Part shown: piece by piece, positions 52,373 to 61,845 of the stretch | Numbering within the stretch: position 1 is the first letter of the stretch | How the letters are laid out: the number at the start of each line of letters is the position of its first letter | Assembly: GCF_900102105.1 (NCBI RefSeq) | Contig: NZ_FNBB01000001.1 | Span: 62,001-126,000 of the forward strand | Direction of reading: 5' to 3' | DNA from: Agrobacterium pusense | Lineage (GTDB): Bacteria; Pseudomonadota; Alphaproteobacteria; Rhizobiales; Rhizobiaceae | Length of the DNA stretch: 64,000 nucleotides | Translations under genes and position numbers: made by a program | Notes under the pieces: model-generated | Told to the model about the DNA's origin: nothing | Databases searched by the model: none | What the model saw: only the letters and a program-made list of their open reading frames with translations

Positions 52373-53233
52373 ATGAGTGAAATCAAACAATTCGCCCTGA
52401 CGCGGCCGGCCTATGTCGGCCAAGCCCATCTCGTCGTTCACGATCTGCCGCGCGTTTCGGATTTCTATCAAAAGATCATCGGTCTTTCCGTTCTTGAAAA
52501 GAACCCGAGCGGCGAGGTGCTTGGCGTCGGAGGCCAGCCGCTGCTCACACTTTCCACCTCCAGCACGGCGGAACGCGCGCCGCGCAATGCCGCAGGCCTG
52601 TTCCACACCGCATTCCTGATGCCGAGCCGCGATGACCTCGCGCACTGGCTGGCACATGCCGCTCAGAACAATGTTCAGCTTCAGGGTGCGTCTGACCATC
52701 TGGTCAGCGAGGCCATCTATCTCGCAGATCCGGAAGGCAACGGCATAGAGGTCTATCGCGACCGGTCGCCGGAAGAATGGACCTACCAGCCGGATGGCAC
52801 GGTGGAGATGGCGACAATCGGCCTCAATCTTCAGGCGCTTTACGACAGCGCTCCGAAGGCGGCCTTCACCGGTGCAGCGGAGGGAACCGCCATCGGCCAC
52901 ATTCACCTGCAGGTCGGCAATATTCCGCAGGCGGATGAGTTTTATCAGGATGTGCTGGGGCTTAAGATCATGGCGCGGTATCCCGGAGCAAGCTTCTTCG
53001 GATCGGGCGCGTATCACCACCACGTGGCCGCCAATATCTGGAACAGCCGTGGCGCCGTGGCCCGCAGGGAGAACATGACCGGGCTTTCCGGTTACTCGCT
53101 GAAATTCAACGAGCCGGCCGCGCTTGAGACGGCTCTTGCCGCACTCGACCGGCTGGAAATCTCCACCGAAAGGCAAAGTGACGGCGTCTTTTTGAAGGAT
53201 CCGTGGGGCATAGGGCTAAAGCTTTCCGCATAA
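52373..53233 (+). CDS. VOC-superfamily protein, CatE-like (catechol 2,3-dioxygenase family)
   Basis: 286 residues made of two VOC modules: HLVVHDLPRVSDFYQKIIGLSVLEKN with HTAFLMPSRDDLA and NGIEVYRDRSPEEW, then IGHIHLQVGNIPQADEFYQDVLGLKIMARY with GAYHHHVAANIW. The metal-type residues (His of GHIHLQV, His in HHHVAAN and Glu of GIEVY) are present. This resembles Bacillus CatE dioxygenases; the substrate is unknown. Of several stacked ATGs the one at 52373 has GGAG six bases upstream. It is alone. Confidence 0.88.
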   Translation: MSEIKQFALTRPAYVGQAHLVVHDLPRVSDFYQKIIGLSVLEKNPSGEVLGVGGQPLLTLSTSSTAERAPRNAAGLFHTAFLMPSRDDLAHWLAHAAQNNVQLQGASDHLVSEAIYLADPEGNGIEVYRDRSPEEWTYQPDGTVEMATIGLNLQALYDSAPKAAFTGAAEGTAIGHIHLQVGNIPQADEFYQDVLGLKIMARYPGASFFGSGAYHHHVAANIWNSRGAVARRENMTGLSGYSLKFNEPAALETALAALDRLEISTERQSDGVFLKDPWGIGLKLSA

Positions 53234-53242
53234 ACACTGAAC

Positions 53243-53268
53243 GGGGCGGCAGAAATTTCAGCCGCCCC
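53243..53268 (+). terminator. Hairpin after the VOC gene
   Basis: GGGGCGGC (53243-53250) pairs with GCCGCCCC (53261-53268) around AGAAATTTCA, nine bases after the stop codon. A T-run is missing, so termination may be partial. Confidence 0.5.
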
Positions 53269-53318
53269 GGAACCGCCGGATTTGTCGGACGTTAACCTCG
53301 TTATTGGGGGATAGTCCG

Positions 53319-54479
53319 ATGAATGAGAATGCCAAGCCGGATCTTTCCGGCACTGCGGCCTTGCCAGTAGACAAGGCCGATCCGCTTGCGACACCCGCCT
53401 CTGTTTCACAGCGGGATGACGCGCGCAGTCAGCAACCGCTGGGGCGGGAGGCGCTTGACGTTTTCGTTGCCTGGTCGGTCATCGGCATTTTCCTGATCAT
53501 GTCCATGGCGGTGATTCACGAATTATCGATGATTCTGATGCCCGTCGTCATGGCTGTCGTCGTTGGCATGATCCTGGGCATCTCCGCCGAAAAACTGGCC
53601 TCCTACGGCATTCCGGGTGCCGGTGTCGCCATCATCCTGTCCACACTCGTCGCGGCGGTCATTTTTTTCGTGGTCAATTCCCTGATCGACCCGGTCTCAC
53701 AGCTGGCATCGGAAGGCCCTGCCCTGATCGAGCGCAGCATCGACCGCTTCCTTCCTTACCTCGAAAATCTGCGGTGGCTGAATATTTCCGCGGCCACGTT
53801 CAGCATGGGCTCCATGTCGATGGAATCGCTGCTGTCGCGTAGCGGCGAAATCATTTCCCTGCTTGGCGCGAATGTGACGCCGGCCATCGTTCAGGGACTG
53901 ATCTTCCTGGCGGCTCTTCTAATGTTTCTCTACAGCCGGCTGCGACTGCGCAAGGCTCTCATCATGGCCTTTCCGGCGCGCCATCAGAGGCTCAGAACCA
54001 TTCGCATCATCGGCTCGGTGGAGAAGGTGCTGGGCACCTATTTTGCCACGGCAAGCCTCATCTACGCCGCGCTGGGTGTGACGATGATCGTGATCGCCTA
54101 TCTCGGTGGCCTTGCCATGCCGCTTCTTTGGGGGCTTTTTGCCTTTCTTTCGAGCTTCATTCCGTTTCTCGGCATCACGTTGATGACAATATCGCTGACC
54201 GTCGCCGGTATCATCACGCATGACAACATGATCCTCGCGCTGCTGCCGGCGGGAGTGTTCTTCACCATCCACCTCTTGATGGAAAACCTCGCCTTTCCGG
54301 CGGTGGTGGGCCGCAACATGGAGATCAACCCCTTCCTCGTCTTTGTGATGATCATCTTCTGGACGTGGATGTGGGGCGCGGCCGGCGCCATGCTGGCCCT
54401 GCCGTTGTCGCTGATCGTCATGACGGTGACGCGCGAACTCTTCCCTTCCCGCCGGGTCGTGCCGAACCTGCCGGATTGA
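53319..54479 (+). CDS. AI-2E (PerM) family transporter
   Basis: 386 residues. A polar N-terminus of about 45 residues precedes eight predicted helices. The family end-block LPAGVFFTIHLLMENLAFPAVVGRNMEINPFLVFVMIIFWTWMWGAAGAMLALPLSLIVMTV is complete. Members include sodium-proton antiporters and signal exporters; the substrate is unknown here. The ATG at 53319 follows GGGGGA. A hairpin lies before and after the gene. Confidence 0.9.
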   Translation: MNENAKPDLSGTAALPVDKADPLATPASVSQRDDARSQQPLGREALDVFVAWSVIGIFLIMSMAVIHELSMILMPVVMAVVVGMILGISAEKLASYGIPGAGVAIILSTLVAAVIFFVVNSLIDPVSQLASEGPALIERSIDRFLPYLENLRWLNISAATFSMGSMSMESLLSRSGEIISLLGANVTPAIVQGLIFLAALLMFLYSRLRLRKALIMAFPARHQRLRTIRIIGSVEKVLGTYFATASLIYAALGVTMIVIAYLGGLAMPLLWGLFAFLSSFIPFLGITLMTISLTVAGIITHDNMILALLPAGVFFTIHLLMENLAFPAVVGRNMEINPFLVFVMIIFWTWMWGAAGAMLALPLSLIVMTVTRELFPSRRVVPNLPD

Positions 54480-54493
54480 ACGGCGGATACAGA

Positions 54494-54519
54494 GGCGGAG
54501 GGCGCGACGCGCCTCCGCC
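54494..54519. terminator. Hairpin between AI-2E transporter and ada
   Basis: GGCGGAGG (54494-54501) pairs with CCTCCGCC (54512-54519); the inner CGCG...CGCG extends the stem. It lies between convergent genes and could act on both strands. Confidence 0.5.
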
Positions 54520-54555
54520 AACGGAAAATCTCCTGAAACCCCACAACGAGGCCGC

Positions 54556-55641
54556 TCAGGAAGCGAGCGGCATCTCGCGCACCTGCCCTTGCGCCATGCG
54601 ACGCTCATGCTCGATCAGCCATTTCTTGCGCCACAGGCCGCCGCCATAACCGGTCAGACTGCCATCCGCACCGAGCACCCGGTGGCACGGCACGACGATG
54701 GCGATCTGGTTGGCACCGTTGGCGCGCGCCACCGCGCGCACGGCGGATGGCCTTTCCATGGCGGTTGCGAGTGCCGAATAGCTGACGATTTCACCCACCG
54801 GGATCTGCCGCAGGCTGCGCCAGACATCGCGCTCGAAGGGCGTGCCGTGGCCGGCAAGGCGGGTTTCGAAGGAGGCTGACTGCCCGGCGAAATAGGCCTT
54901 GAGCTCGGCTTCGATCTGACCTGTTACCGCCGTTCGGCCGAGCACCATGTCCGCGCCGGTGCGGCTCTTCAGCCGCTTCAGTTCGGCCGGAAGCGCCGGC
55001 CGGTCCGCGAATTCTAGCAGATGCAGGGCATGATCGTCGGCAATGGCGAGCATCGGACCAATCGGCGTATCGATCCAGTCACCCTTCAGGAACCCCCTGC
55101 CCTTCATGGCGGCGGGAGAGGAGCCGAAGAACTGGTTGATCGCGGCGCGGAAGCCGCTGCCGGAGTCGTAACCGGCGTCGATCTGCGCGCCGATCACCGC
55201 TTCGCCGGAAGCGATGCTTTCCACCGCATCGCCCAAGCGGCGCAATCTGGCGATTTCCAGAAAGCTCATGCCGAAACGGCGCTTGAAGGTGCGGCGCACG
55301 GTGGAGGGATCATGGCCAAGCGCCACCACATCCTCCTCACGCCAGCGCCGCGCCGGTTCGTTTTCCAGCGCCGTCAGCAGTTGCGTTACCGTTTCATCGG
55401 CCGTGCCATAGGAGAGCATCGGTTTGCAGCGCTTGCAGGGGCGGAACCCCGCCTCCAGGCATTCGGCGATGGTCTCGCGGAACCGGCAGTTTTCGATCTT
55501 CGGTTTGCGCGCCGTGCAGGTGAAGCGGCAGAAGATTTTGGTCGAGGTCACGCACACATAGGCCACGCCTTCATAGGCGGGGTCCTTGTTCACAAGGGCG
55601 GAATACAGGGTTTCGGTGTCGGGGCGTTTGAACAGCATCAT
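54556..55641 (-). CDS. ada: Ada: bifunctional regulator and O6-methylguanine-DNA methyltransferase
   Basis: 361 residues in three parts. The N-terminal Ada zinc domain holds Cys38, Cys42, Cys69 and Cys72 (FCRFTC and PCKRCKP); Cys38 accepts methyl from phosphotriesters. An AraC-type helix-turn-helix (about 82-180) follows. The C-terminal methyltransferase has IVVPCHRVLG with Cys319, which takes methyl from O6-methylguanine. Methylated Ada activates its own regulon. The ATG at 55641 gives the full family length; no strong ribosome site is seen. Confidence 0.95.
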   Translation of the reverse strand: MMLFKRPDTETLYSALVNKDPAYEGVAYVCVTSTKIFCRFTCTARKPKIENCRFRETIAECLEAGFRPCKRCKPMLSYGTADETVTQLLTALENEPARRWREEDVVALGHDPSTVRRTFKRRFGMSFLEIARLRRLGDAVESIASGEAVIGAQIDAGYDSGSGFRAAINQFFGSSPAAMKGRGFLKGDWIDTPIGPMLAIADDHALHLLEFADRPALPAELKRLKSRTGADMVLGRTAVTGQIEAELKAYFAGQSASFETRLAGHGTPFERDVWRSLRQIPVGEIVSYSALATAMERPSAVRAVARANGANQIAIVVPCHRVLGADGSLTGYGGGLWRKKWLIEHERRMAQGQVREMPLAS

Positions 55642-55754
55642 GACGAAGATGCTAGCGCAATTTCGAACGGCACGCCGCCGAAAAACGGGCGTAGATGTGG
55701 GGGATTTGTCAGCTCTTTTCTTCCGCGCCGTTTGAAGGAAAAGTCTGCGGCATA

Positions 55755-55781
55755 TTTCTTCTCCCCGGCGGGGAGAAGAAA
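55755..55781. repeat. Family B hairpin, isolated module
   Basis: TTTCTTCTCCCC and GGGGAGAAGAAA form a perfect 12-bp inverted repeat around GGC. It is the terminal module of family B without the rest. It lies upstream of ada and just after the deacetylase stop. Confidence 0.75.
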
Positions 55782-55800
55782 CGGGCGGCAACCTTGGAGA

Positions 55801-56526
55801 TCAATTCCCCGGCGGCGCGAAGGATGGGTCGTCCAGCCGCGTGAAAATCACGCCGCGTGCCTTGAGCGCCAACAGGCCCTTCACCACGCCTTCGCCCGCC
55901 TCGTGGGTGGGCTGGTTGATGTGGGAGATGATGACATCGCCATTCTTCGCCGCGGCGATATGTTTGGCCGTCGCGGCAGCGCCCAGCAGCGAGCCGCCAT
56001 CGCCATTGACGGAGTAGCCCGCCACGCGCATGCCGAGCCGGTTGATGGTGGCCATGGACGAGCTTGTATATTTGGCCGTCGCACCCCGAAACCATTGCGG
56101 CTGGATGCCTGTGGCAGCGACGATGGCCTGACGACCGCCTTCCACTTCCTGCACGACCGCAGCTTCCGATCCCGCAGCAGCGATACCGTAAATCGAAACG
56201 GGCTTGTCCACCGCCGGCACATGGTTTTCGCCGTGATTTTCGATCTCGAACAGGTCGGGATTTGCCATCAGCACCGCGAGTGCCTCGCTGTTATGCTTCA
56301 GCCATCGGGCGGTCACGAAGATTGTTGCGGGGATGCGCTCCCGCACCAGCATGTCGAGAATGCGGTGGTCGGTCTTGCCCATGCAGGCGTCGAGCGTCAT
56401 CGCCACCCGCACCTTGCCATCATGCTGCGGCGACATCTTCAAGGACGGCTCGACAAGGCCGTTCGCCGCAAAGGCGGTCGCGGCGGCAGAGGCAAACAGG
56501 GCAGCGAGGAGGAGACGACGTATCAT
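55801..56526 (-). CDS. Secreted polysaccharide deacetylase (NodB-like fold)
   Basis: 241 residues. A signal peptide (MIRRLLLAALFASAAATAFA) leads to a reduced NodB fold: RVAMTLDACMGKTDHRILDML replaces the usual TFDDG first motif, followed by ATIFVTARWLK, FEIENHGENHVP for the metal His pair and VIISHINQPTHEAGEG. The Asp of TLDAC and two His residues remain, so a metal-dependent deacetylase is plausible. The substrate is unknown. Confidence 0.85.
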   Translation of the reverse strand: MIRRLLLAALFASAAATAFAANGLVEPSLKMSPQHDGKVRVAMTLDACMGKTDHRILDMLVRERIPATIFVTARWLKHNSEALAVLMANPDLFEIENHGENHVPAVDKPVSIYGIAAAGSEAAVVQEVEGGRQAIVAATGIQPQWFRGATAKYTSSSMATINRLGMRVAGYSVNGDGGSLLGAAATAKHIAAAKNGDVIISHINQPTHEAGEGVVKGLLALKARGVIFTRLDDPSFAPPGN

Positions 56527-56587
56527 TTCTGGTTCCGCAATTTCATGCAGTCATGGTGTGTGGCAATCCGCCCGCAAAGCGCCCGAA

Positions 56588-57496
56588 TTATGGCGCTGTT
56601 TCCAGCGCGGAGAGCGCCTCCAGCGCCTCTTCCACCCGCTGGCGTTCCGCACTCGTAAGCGGCAGGATCGGTCGGGGCGGTTCGCTGACCGTCAGCGACA
56701 GGGTATTGGCGGCTGCATAGACCACGCGGATGCTGCCGAATTCCCTGAACAGCGCCCAGAGCGGCTGGAAGACCGCATCGAGCCTTTTTGCCTCCTCCGC
56801 ATTGCCGGTCTGTGCCGCCCGCATCAATTGCAGCGCCGGAACCGGCAGCAGGCCGGCGATGACGCTGTACCATGTATCGCCGCCGGCAAGCGTGGCCTCG
56901 GCGCAGCCCCAGTCACCGCTATAGCCGATGGCGAAATCCTCCGACAGTTTGGGCCTGAGCCGCGCAAGCTCGCCCGCATAATCGGAATCAGCGGGCAGCG
57001 GCATCTTGATGGCGCGGATATTGGGAATATAGGCGAGCCGCACCAGAAGTTCGTCGCTGAAGGTGAAGCGGGTGGTCGTCGGGTTATTATAGATGGCGAG
57101 CGGCAGGGCCGTCGCACCCGCCACGGCGGCGAAATGGTGATAGGCCTCTTCCTGCGTCAGCGGCGTATAGGAAACCGGCGCGAGCAGCAGCGCATCGGCA
57201 CCGGCCGCTTCCGCATCCCTTGCCAGCGCCACGGCTTCATCGGTGCGCAAGGCGCCGACGCCCGCCATCAATATGCGCCTGCCCTTGAGGATCGCGGCGG
57301 CCGCTTCGATGGCGCGGCGTCTCTCCTCGCGGGTGAGATACATATAGATGCCGGTGCTGCCGAGAATGCCGACCGAATCAACTGCCGCGACATCCAGCCG
57401 CTCGATCAGGGCGGAGAAGGCTTCAACATCGACCCGCCCTGCCTCATCTGCCGGCGTTATCGGAAAAGCAGAAAGTCCCCTGAATCGTCTCGCCAT
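56588..57496 (-). CDS. DapA-family aldolase/lyase
   Basis: 302 residues forming a TIM barrel: VGILGSTGIYMYLTREERRRAIE, the Tyr of AIYNNPTT (Tyr136) and the Schiff-base Lys in RAIKMPLP (Lys164). The glycine-rich GSTGIY motif differs from the GTTGE of true dihydrodipicolinate synthase, so it is likely a catabolic relative such as a keto-acid aldolase or deoxygluconate dehydratase. The ATG at 57496 has GAGGGG upstream. It sits alone beside the deacetylase gene. Confidence 0.88.
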   Translation of the reverse strand: MARRFRGLSAFPITPADEAGRVDVEAFSALIERLDVAAVDSVGILGSTGIYMYLTREERRRAIEAAAAILKGRRILMAGVGALRTDEAVALARDAEAAGADALLLAPVSYTPLTQEEAYHHFAAVAGATALPLAIYNNPTTTRFTFSDELLVRLAYIPNIRAIKMPLPADSDYAGELARLRPKLSEDFAIGYSGDWGCAEATLAGGDTWYSVIAGLLPVPALQLMRAAQTGNAEEAKRLDAVFQPLWALFREFGSIRVVYAAANTLSLTVSEPPRPILPLTSAERQRVEEALEALSALETAP

Positions 57497-57600
57497 GTCT
57501 GTGCCCCTCACTTCGATCAGATGTCAGGGTTACAGAGCCGGTTGCGACGGGGCAACAAAGCGGCGGCTAAACGCCGGTTCGAAACCGAAAAATTCCGTGA

Positions 57601-58002
57601 TCAGTCATAAAGATACAACTTCTTCCACTGCTCCTCGGGAATTTTGTCGCCCACACGGTAGTCGAAGGACTGGATGCTGAGACTATCGCTCTTCAGCTGA
57701 CACTTGTATCTGAGCTTGTACCATTCGCCCGAACTTCTGAAGACCGCGCCCGGCGCCTTGATGGAGTTTTTTCCCACTTCCGGATCACCGAACGTATAGG
57801 CGATCACCTTGTCCGGCTTCATGCCCTTCTGCTCGGTTGCTATCCGCTCCATCGCCTCAATGTCGCAACGCTGCTCCAGACGCTCCTCGGGAGCAAGCGC
57901 GTTCAACTGCCGCATGACGCTGGCATCAATCGCAAAAGCGGGGGTAAGGGTCTGCAAGCCAAGGAAAAAGGCAGAAAGGGCAGCGGGAAGAAGCTTTCGC
58001 AT
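57601..58002 (-). CDS. DUF930 family secreted protein
   Basis: 133 residues. A signal peptide (to about 24, ...TPAFA) is followed by MRQLNALAPEERLEQRCDIEAMERI, VIAYTFGDPEVGKNSIKAPGAVFRSSGEWYKLRYKCQL and IPEEQWKKLYLYD. This is DUF930, a rhizobial periplasmic family with two conserved Cys and no known role. It is monocistronic. Confidence 0.88.
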   Translation of the reverse strand: MRKLLPAALSAFFLGLQTLTPAFAIDASVMRQLNALAPEERLEQRCDIEAMERIATEQKGMKPDKVIAYTFGDPEVGKNSIKAPGAVFRSSGEWYKLRYKCQLKSDSLSIQSFDYRVGDKIPEEQWKKLYLYD

Positions 58003-58225
58003 GGGGTCCTGTCAGTTTTTTCGTTTGTTCTTGACGATGGATGGCCTGCCAGCGGGCGGCACGCATCATCGCTGATTTGCCGGATATTGCCAAAATGTGA
58101 TCGAAAGCTGACGAAATTGTGCCCGAACGCCATTCCGCCTGTGGAGATTTGAAACTTGATCGGCCGCAAGCCCCGCTCTACATCTTGGTGCCGCTCAAAA
58201 ATTTTTACAGGAAAGCGAGTTTCCA

Positions 58226-60325
58226 TTGCCGATTTTCAAGAACCTGCCCGCCGCCCCGACCGCCGAAAAACGGCCCGTTCAGGATACGCATCACGGCATT
58301 ACCCGCACCGACGATTACGCATGGTTCCGGGCCGATAACTGGCAGGCCATGTTCAAGGACACCTCCATTCTCGACCCGGCGATCCGCGCCCATCTGGAGG
58401 CGGAAAACGCCTATATGGAAGCGGCCATGGGCGACACCAAGGCGCTTCAGGAGAAGCTTTTCGAGGAGATGAAGGGCCGCATCAAGCAGGACGATTCTTC
58501 CGTGCCGGTCAATGACGGGCCTTATGCCTATGGCACGCTTTTCGTGACCGGCGGCGAGCAGCCGCATTATTTCCGCACCCCGCGCGGCGGCGGTGAGAAA
58601 CAGGTGCTTTTGAACGGCGACAAGGAAGCCGAGGGCAAGGATTATTTCCGTCTTGCCGGTCTCGACCAGTCTTCCGATCACACACACGGCATCTGGGGTT
58701 ATGACGACAAGGGCTCGGAATATTTCACCCTGCGCATCCGTAACCTCGAAACCGGCGAGGACCTTGCCGATATCGTCGAAAACACCGGTGGCGGCGGCGC
58801 ATGGGCGCCTGACGGCAAGAGTTTCTTCTATACGCTGCAGGACGAGAACCACCGCCCTTCCAAGGTCTTCCACCATATTATCGGCGAGCCGCAATCGGCC
58901 GACCGGCTGGTCTATGAGGAGAAGGATCCCGGTTTCTTCATGGGTGTCGGTGCGTCCGTTCTCGACGATTTCATCTTCATCGACATTCACGATCATGAGA
59001 CCAGCGAATATCGCATTCTCTCCACGAAAGACCTGACCGCCGAACCGGCTATCGTGGCGGAACGCGAAGAGGGCATCGAATATTCGATGTGCGAAGGCGG
59101 CGATGTCTTCTTCATCCTCACCAATGACGGCGATGCCAAGGATTTCCGCATTGTGGAAGCCCCGGTCACGGCGCCCGGCAAGGAAAACTGGAAAGAGGTG
59201 GTGCCGCATGAGCCGGGCCGGCTGATCCTCTCCGTCGACGCCTATGCCCGCCATCTGATCTGGCTGGAACGCCGTGACGGCCTGCCGCGCATCGTCATCC
59301 GCGACCGCCGCACCGGCGAGGAACATTCCATCGCCTTTGCCGAGGAGGCCTATTCGCTGGGCCTGCATGGCGCGGCGGAATATGACACCGACGTCATCCG
59401 TTTCTCCTATTCCTCGATGACGACGCCGAGCCAGCTGTTCGATTACGACATGGTGACGCGCGAACGCACGCTTCTGAAGACGCAGGAAGTGCCATCGGGC
59501 CACAATCCTGATGATTACATCACCCGCCGCATCATGGCCCCTGCGCATGATGGTGAGCTGGTGCCGGTCTCCCTGCTTTACCGCAAGGACGTGGCGCTCG
59601 ACGGTTCCGCCCCCTGCCTGCTTTATGGCTATGGCGCTTACGGCATCACCATTCCCGCTTCCTTCTCCACCACGACGCTGTCTCTGGCGGACCGTGGTTT
59701 CATCTATGCCATCGCCCATATTCGCGGCGGCAAGGACAAGGGTTTCGAGTGGTACGAAACCGGCAAGATGGAGCACAAGCAGAACACGTTCAAAGACTTC
59801 ATTGCCGCTGCCGATCATCTCGTTCAGGAAGGCTTCACGTCTTACGAGCGCATCATCGCCGAGGGTGGTTCTGCCGGCGGCATGTTGATGGGCGCCGTCG
59901 CCAATATGGCGCCGGAGAAGTTTGCCGGCATCATCGCCGCCGTTCCCTTCGTGGACGTGCTGACAACGATGCTGGACGACACGCTGCCGCTGACGCCGCC
60001 GGAATGGCCGGAATGGGGCAATCCGCTGGAATCGGCAGAGGAATATGGCTGGATCGCCGCCTACAGCCCCTATGACAATGTCGGTGCGAAGCCTTACCCG
60101 CCGATTCTGGCGCTTTCCGGCCTCACCGATCCGCGTGTGACCTATTGGGAGCCGACCAAATGGGTGGCCAAGCTGCGCGAAAAGACCACGGGTGAAGCGC
60201 CGATCCTGCTCAAGACCAACATGGCGGCAGGCCATGGTGGCAAGTCGGGCCGCTTCCAGCGGCTGGAGGAAATAGCCTTCGAATACGCCTTCGCGCTGAA
60301 GGTAGCCGGCAAGGACGCCGTCTGA
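58226..60325 (+). CDS. S9 family serine peptidase (oligopeptidase B/prolyl oligopeptidase-like)
   Basis: 699 residues with a TTG start. An N-terminal seven-blade propeller (about 70-400) caps the hydrolase domain. The catalytic Ser is in EGGSAGG (Ser549), Asp in GLTDPRV (Asp635) and His in AGHGG (His670). It resembles protease II, which cuts short peptides after basic residues, in the cytoplasm; an acidic S1 pair would decide this. The ribosome site is weak (AGGAAA, 11 bases). Confidence 0.9.
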   Translation: MPIFKNLPAAPTAEKRPVQDTHHGITRTDDYAWFRADNWQAMFKDTSILDPAIRAHLEAENAYMEAAMGDTKALQEKLFEEMKGRIKQDDSSVPVNDGPYAYGTLFVTGGEQPHYFRTPRGGGEKQVLLNGDKEAEGKDYFRLAGLDQSSDHTHGIWGYDDKGSEYFTLRIRNLETGEDLADIVENTGGGGAWAPDGKSFFYTLQDENHRPSKVFHHIIGEPQSADRLVYEEKDPGFFMGVGASVLDDFIFIDIHDHETSEYRILSTKDLTAEPAIVAEREEGIEYSMCEGGDVFFILTNDGDAKDFRIVEAPVTAPGKENWKEVVPHEPGRLILSVDAYARHLIWLERRDGLPRIVIRDRRTGEEHSIAFAEEAYSLGLHGAAEYDTDVIRFSYSSMTTPSQLFDYDMVTRERTLLKTQEVPSGHNPDDYITRRIMAPAHDGELVPVSLLYRKDVALDGSAPCLLYGYGAYGITIPASFSTTTLSLADRGFIYAIAHIRGGKDKGFEWYETGKMEHKQNTFKDFIAAADHLVQEGFTSYERIIAEGGSAGGMLMGAVANMAPEKFAGIIAAVPFVDVLTTMLDDTLPLTPPEWPEWGNPLESAEEYGWIAAYSPYDNVGAKPYPPILALSGLTDPRVTYWEPTKWVAKLREKTTGEAPILLKTNMAAGHGGKSGRFQRLEEIAFEYAFALKVAGKDAV

Positions 60326-60807
60326 TGCCCGATGCGGGCGGCCTAGGCTGCCGCCCGCATCGTTTCGCACAAAAATACCTCGCGAAAAAAGATTTCAGAT
60401 TATTTTTTCCACAAATTGCGGCGAAAATTTCTTATTTAAACAACACTTGAAATTATTGAGAATTTTTATTTCTATATACTGTATAATTGATATTTTTTAC
60501 TGAATAATAAAATATACGCCATGTATTACCCGAATAGGAAAATCGCTCCATAAATCACCCGCATGGCTGCCCTGCGCATTGCCGCGTTGCATTATCACCT
60601 TTTGGCCGTATTATGCACGGCGTTGACATATTCATGCGCCTTTTCGCCGCAGTTTTCGCGGCAATCTCGCGGCTTGTTCTGCGGATATTCTCTCGCCGGA
60701 TTTTCGGCATCTCCACGCGCCATGTCAGTTCGCCCTTGGCAATCCGGGCTTTGCAGTGCTCCCGCTTTGCCAAATGAAAACACTGCATCAGACTTGGAGG
60801 TCTCCTC
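60326..60807. other. Long AT-rich promoter region upstream of proX
   Basis: 482 bp with no supported gene. From about 60365 to 60545 it is the most AT-rich stretch of the window, with runs of A and T and a TATAAT at 60482-60487. A terminator hairpin lies at its left end. The remainder up to 60807 is ordinary and includes GGAGG before the proX ATG. It probably carries the ABC-operon promoter and control sites. Confidence 0.55.
60331..60361 (+). terminator. Terminator hairpin after the S9 peptidase
   Basis: GATGCGGGCGGC (60331-60342) and GCCGCCCGCATC (60350-60361) form a 12-pair stem with the loop CTAGGCT, six bases after the stop codon. GTTTCGC follows, a weak T-run. Confidence 0.7.
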
Positions 60808-61818
60808 ATGAAGAAACTCCTGGCCTCGACCATTCTCGTAACGGGCTTTACCATCGCTGCCGGTGCAGCATCTTCCGCCAATGCCGCAGACAGCTGTGGC
60901 AGCCTCACCATCGCCGAAATGAACTGGGCATCCGCCGGTGTCGCGGCCTACGTCGACAAGTTCATCATGGAAAACGGCTATGACTGCACGGTCAATGTCG
61001 TCAGCGGCGACACCACCCCCACTTTCACCTCCATGAACGAGAAGGGCCAGCCCGACATGGCGCCCGAAATGTGGGTGAACACACTTGGCACCCCCTACGA
61101 GGAAGCCGTCAAGAGCGGCAATCTCATTCAGGAAGTCAAAATCCTGAGCGAAGGCGGCGTTGAAGGCTGGTGGATTCCGAAATATCTCGCCGACGAACAT
61201 CCAGACATCAAGACCGTCGAGGATGCGCTGAAGCATCCCGAACTGTTTCCCGCGCCTGAAGACGCCAGCAAGGGCGCCGTGTTCGGCTGCCCGCCCGGCT
61301 GGGGCTGCCAGCCAACCACCGCCAACCTGTTCAAGGCCCGCAAGGCTGATGAAAAGGGCTTTGCGTTGATCGATACCGGCTCCGCGGCCGGTCTGGATGG
61401 CTCTATTTCCAATGCCTACGAAAAGAAGCAGGGCTGGCTCGGCTATTATTGGGCTCCGACGGCCATTCTCGGCAAATACGATATGGTGAAGCTGGACGAT
61501 GGCGTTCCGCTTGACCGGGCGGCTTACGACAATTGCATCGCCAAGCCCGATTGCGCCGATCCCAAGCCAAATGCCTATCCGGTGGCGGAGGTCTTCACCG
61601 TCGTGACCAAGGATTTCGCCGAAAAGGCGGGCCCTTCCATCGACTACATCCGCAAGCGGCAGTGGGACAACGACACCGTCGCCAAGGTTCTGGCGTGGAT
61701 GGATGAAAATCAGGGCACCAATGAAGATGGGGCCGAGTATTTTCTCGAGAACCATGAGGAACTCTGGACGAAGTGGGTTTCGCCCGAGGTGGCTGAGAAG
61801 ATCAAGGCTTCGATGTGA
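60808..61818 (+). CDS. proX: ABC transporter substrate-binding protein, glycine betaine/proline type
   Basis: 336 residues. A signal peptide (MKKLLASTILVTGFTIAAGA...NAA, about 26) leads to the OpuAC fold with TIAEMNWASAGVAAYVDKFIMENGYDCTVNVVSGDTTPTF, APEMWVNT, and WIPKYLADEHPDIKT. The Trp and Met/Cys residues lining the site suit quaternary amine ligands such as glycine betaine or choline. It is the first gene of a proXWV-like operon. GGAGG precedes the ATG. The exact substrate is not certain. Confidence 0.9.
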   Translation: MKKLLASTILVTGFTIAAGAASSANAADSCGSLTIAEMNWASAGVAAYVDKFIMENGYDCTVNVVSGDTTPTFTSMNEKGQPDMAPEMWVNTLGTPYEEAVKSGNLIQEVKILSEGGVEGWWIPKYLADEHPDIKTVEDALKHPELFPAPEDASKGAVFGCPPGWGCQPTTANLFKARKADEKGFALIDTGSAAGLDGSISNAYEKKQGWLGYYWAPTAILGKYDMVKLDDGVPLDRAAYDNCIAKPDCADPKPNAYPVAEVFTVVTKDFAEKAGPSIDYIRKRQWDNDTVAKVLAWMDENQGTNEDGAEYFLENHEELWTKWVSPEVAEKIKASM

Positions 61819-61845
61819 CGGGAGGCGGGGTTGGCGCAAGCCGCT

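Noticed and set aside
56588..57496. True dihydrodipicolinate synthase (dapA)
   Set aside because: The catalytic-loop motif is GSTGIY rather than GTTGE and no lysine-biosynthesis neighbours are present, so only the superfamily is claimed.
58205..60370. A 721-codon open frame on the minus strand across the S9 peptidase
   Set aside because: It is a mirror of the real gene. The plus-strand protein has full propeller, catalytic triad and family length; the minus frame has no domain features and is kept open by GC-rich third positions.
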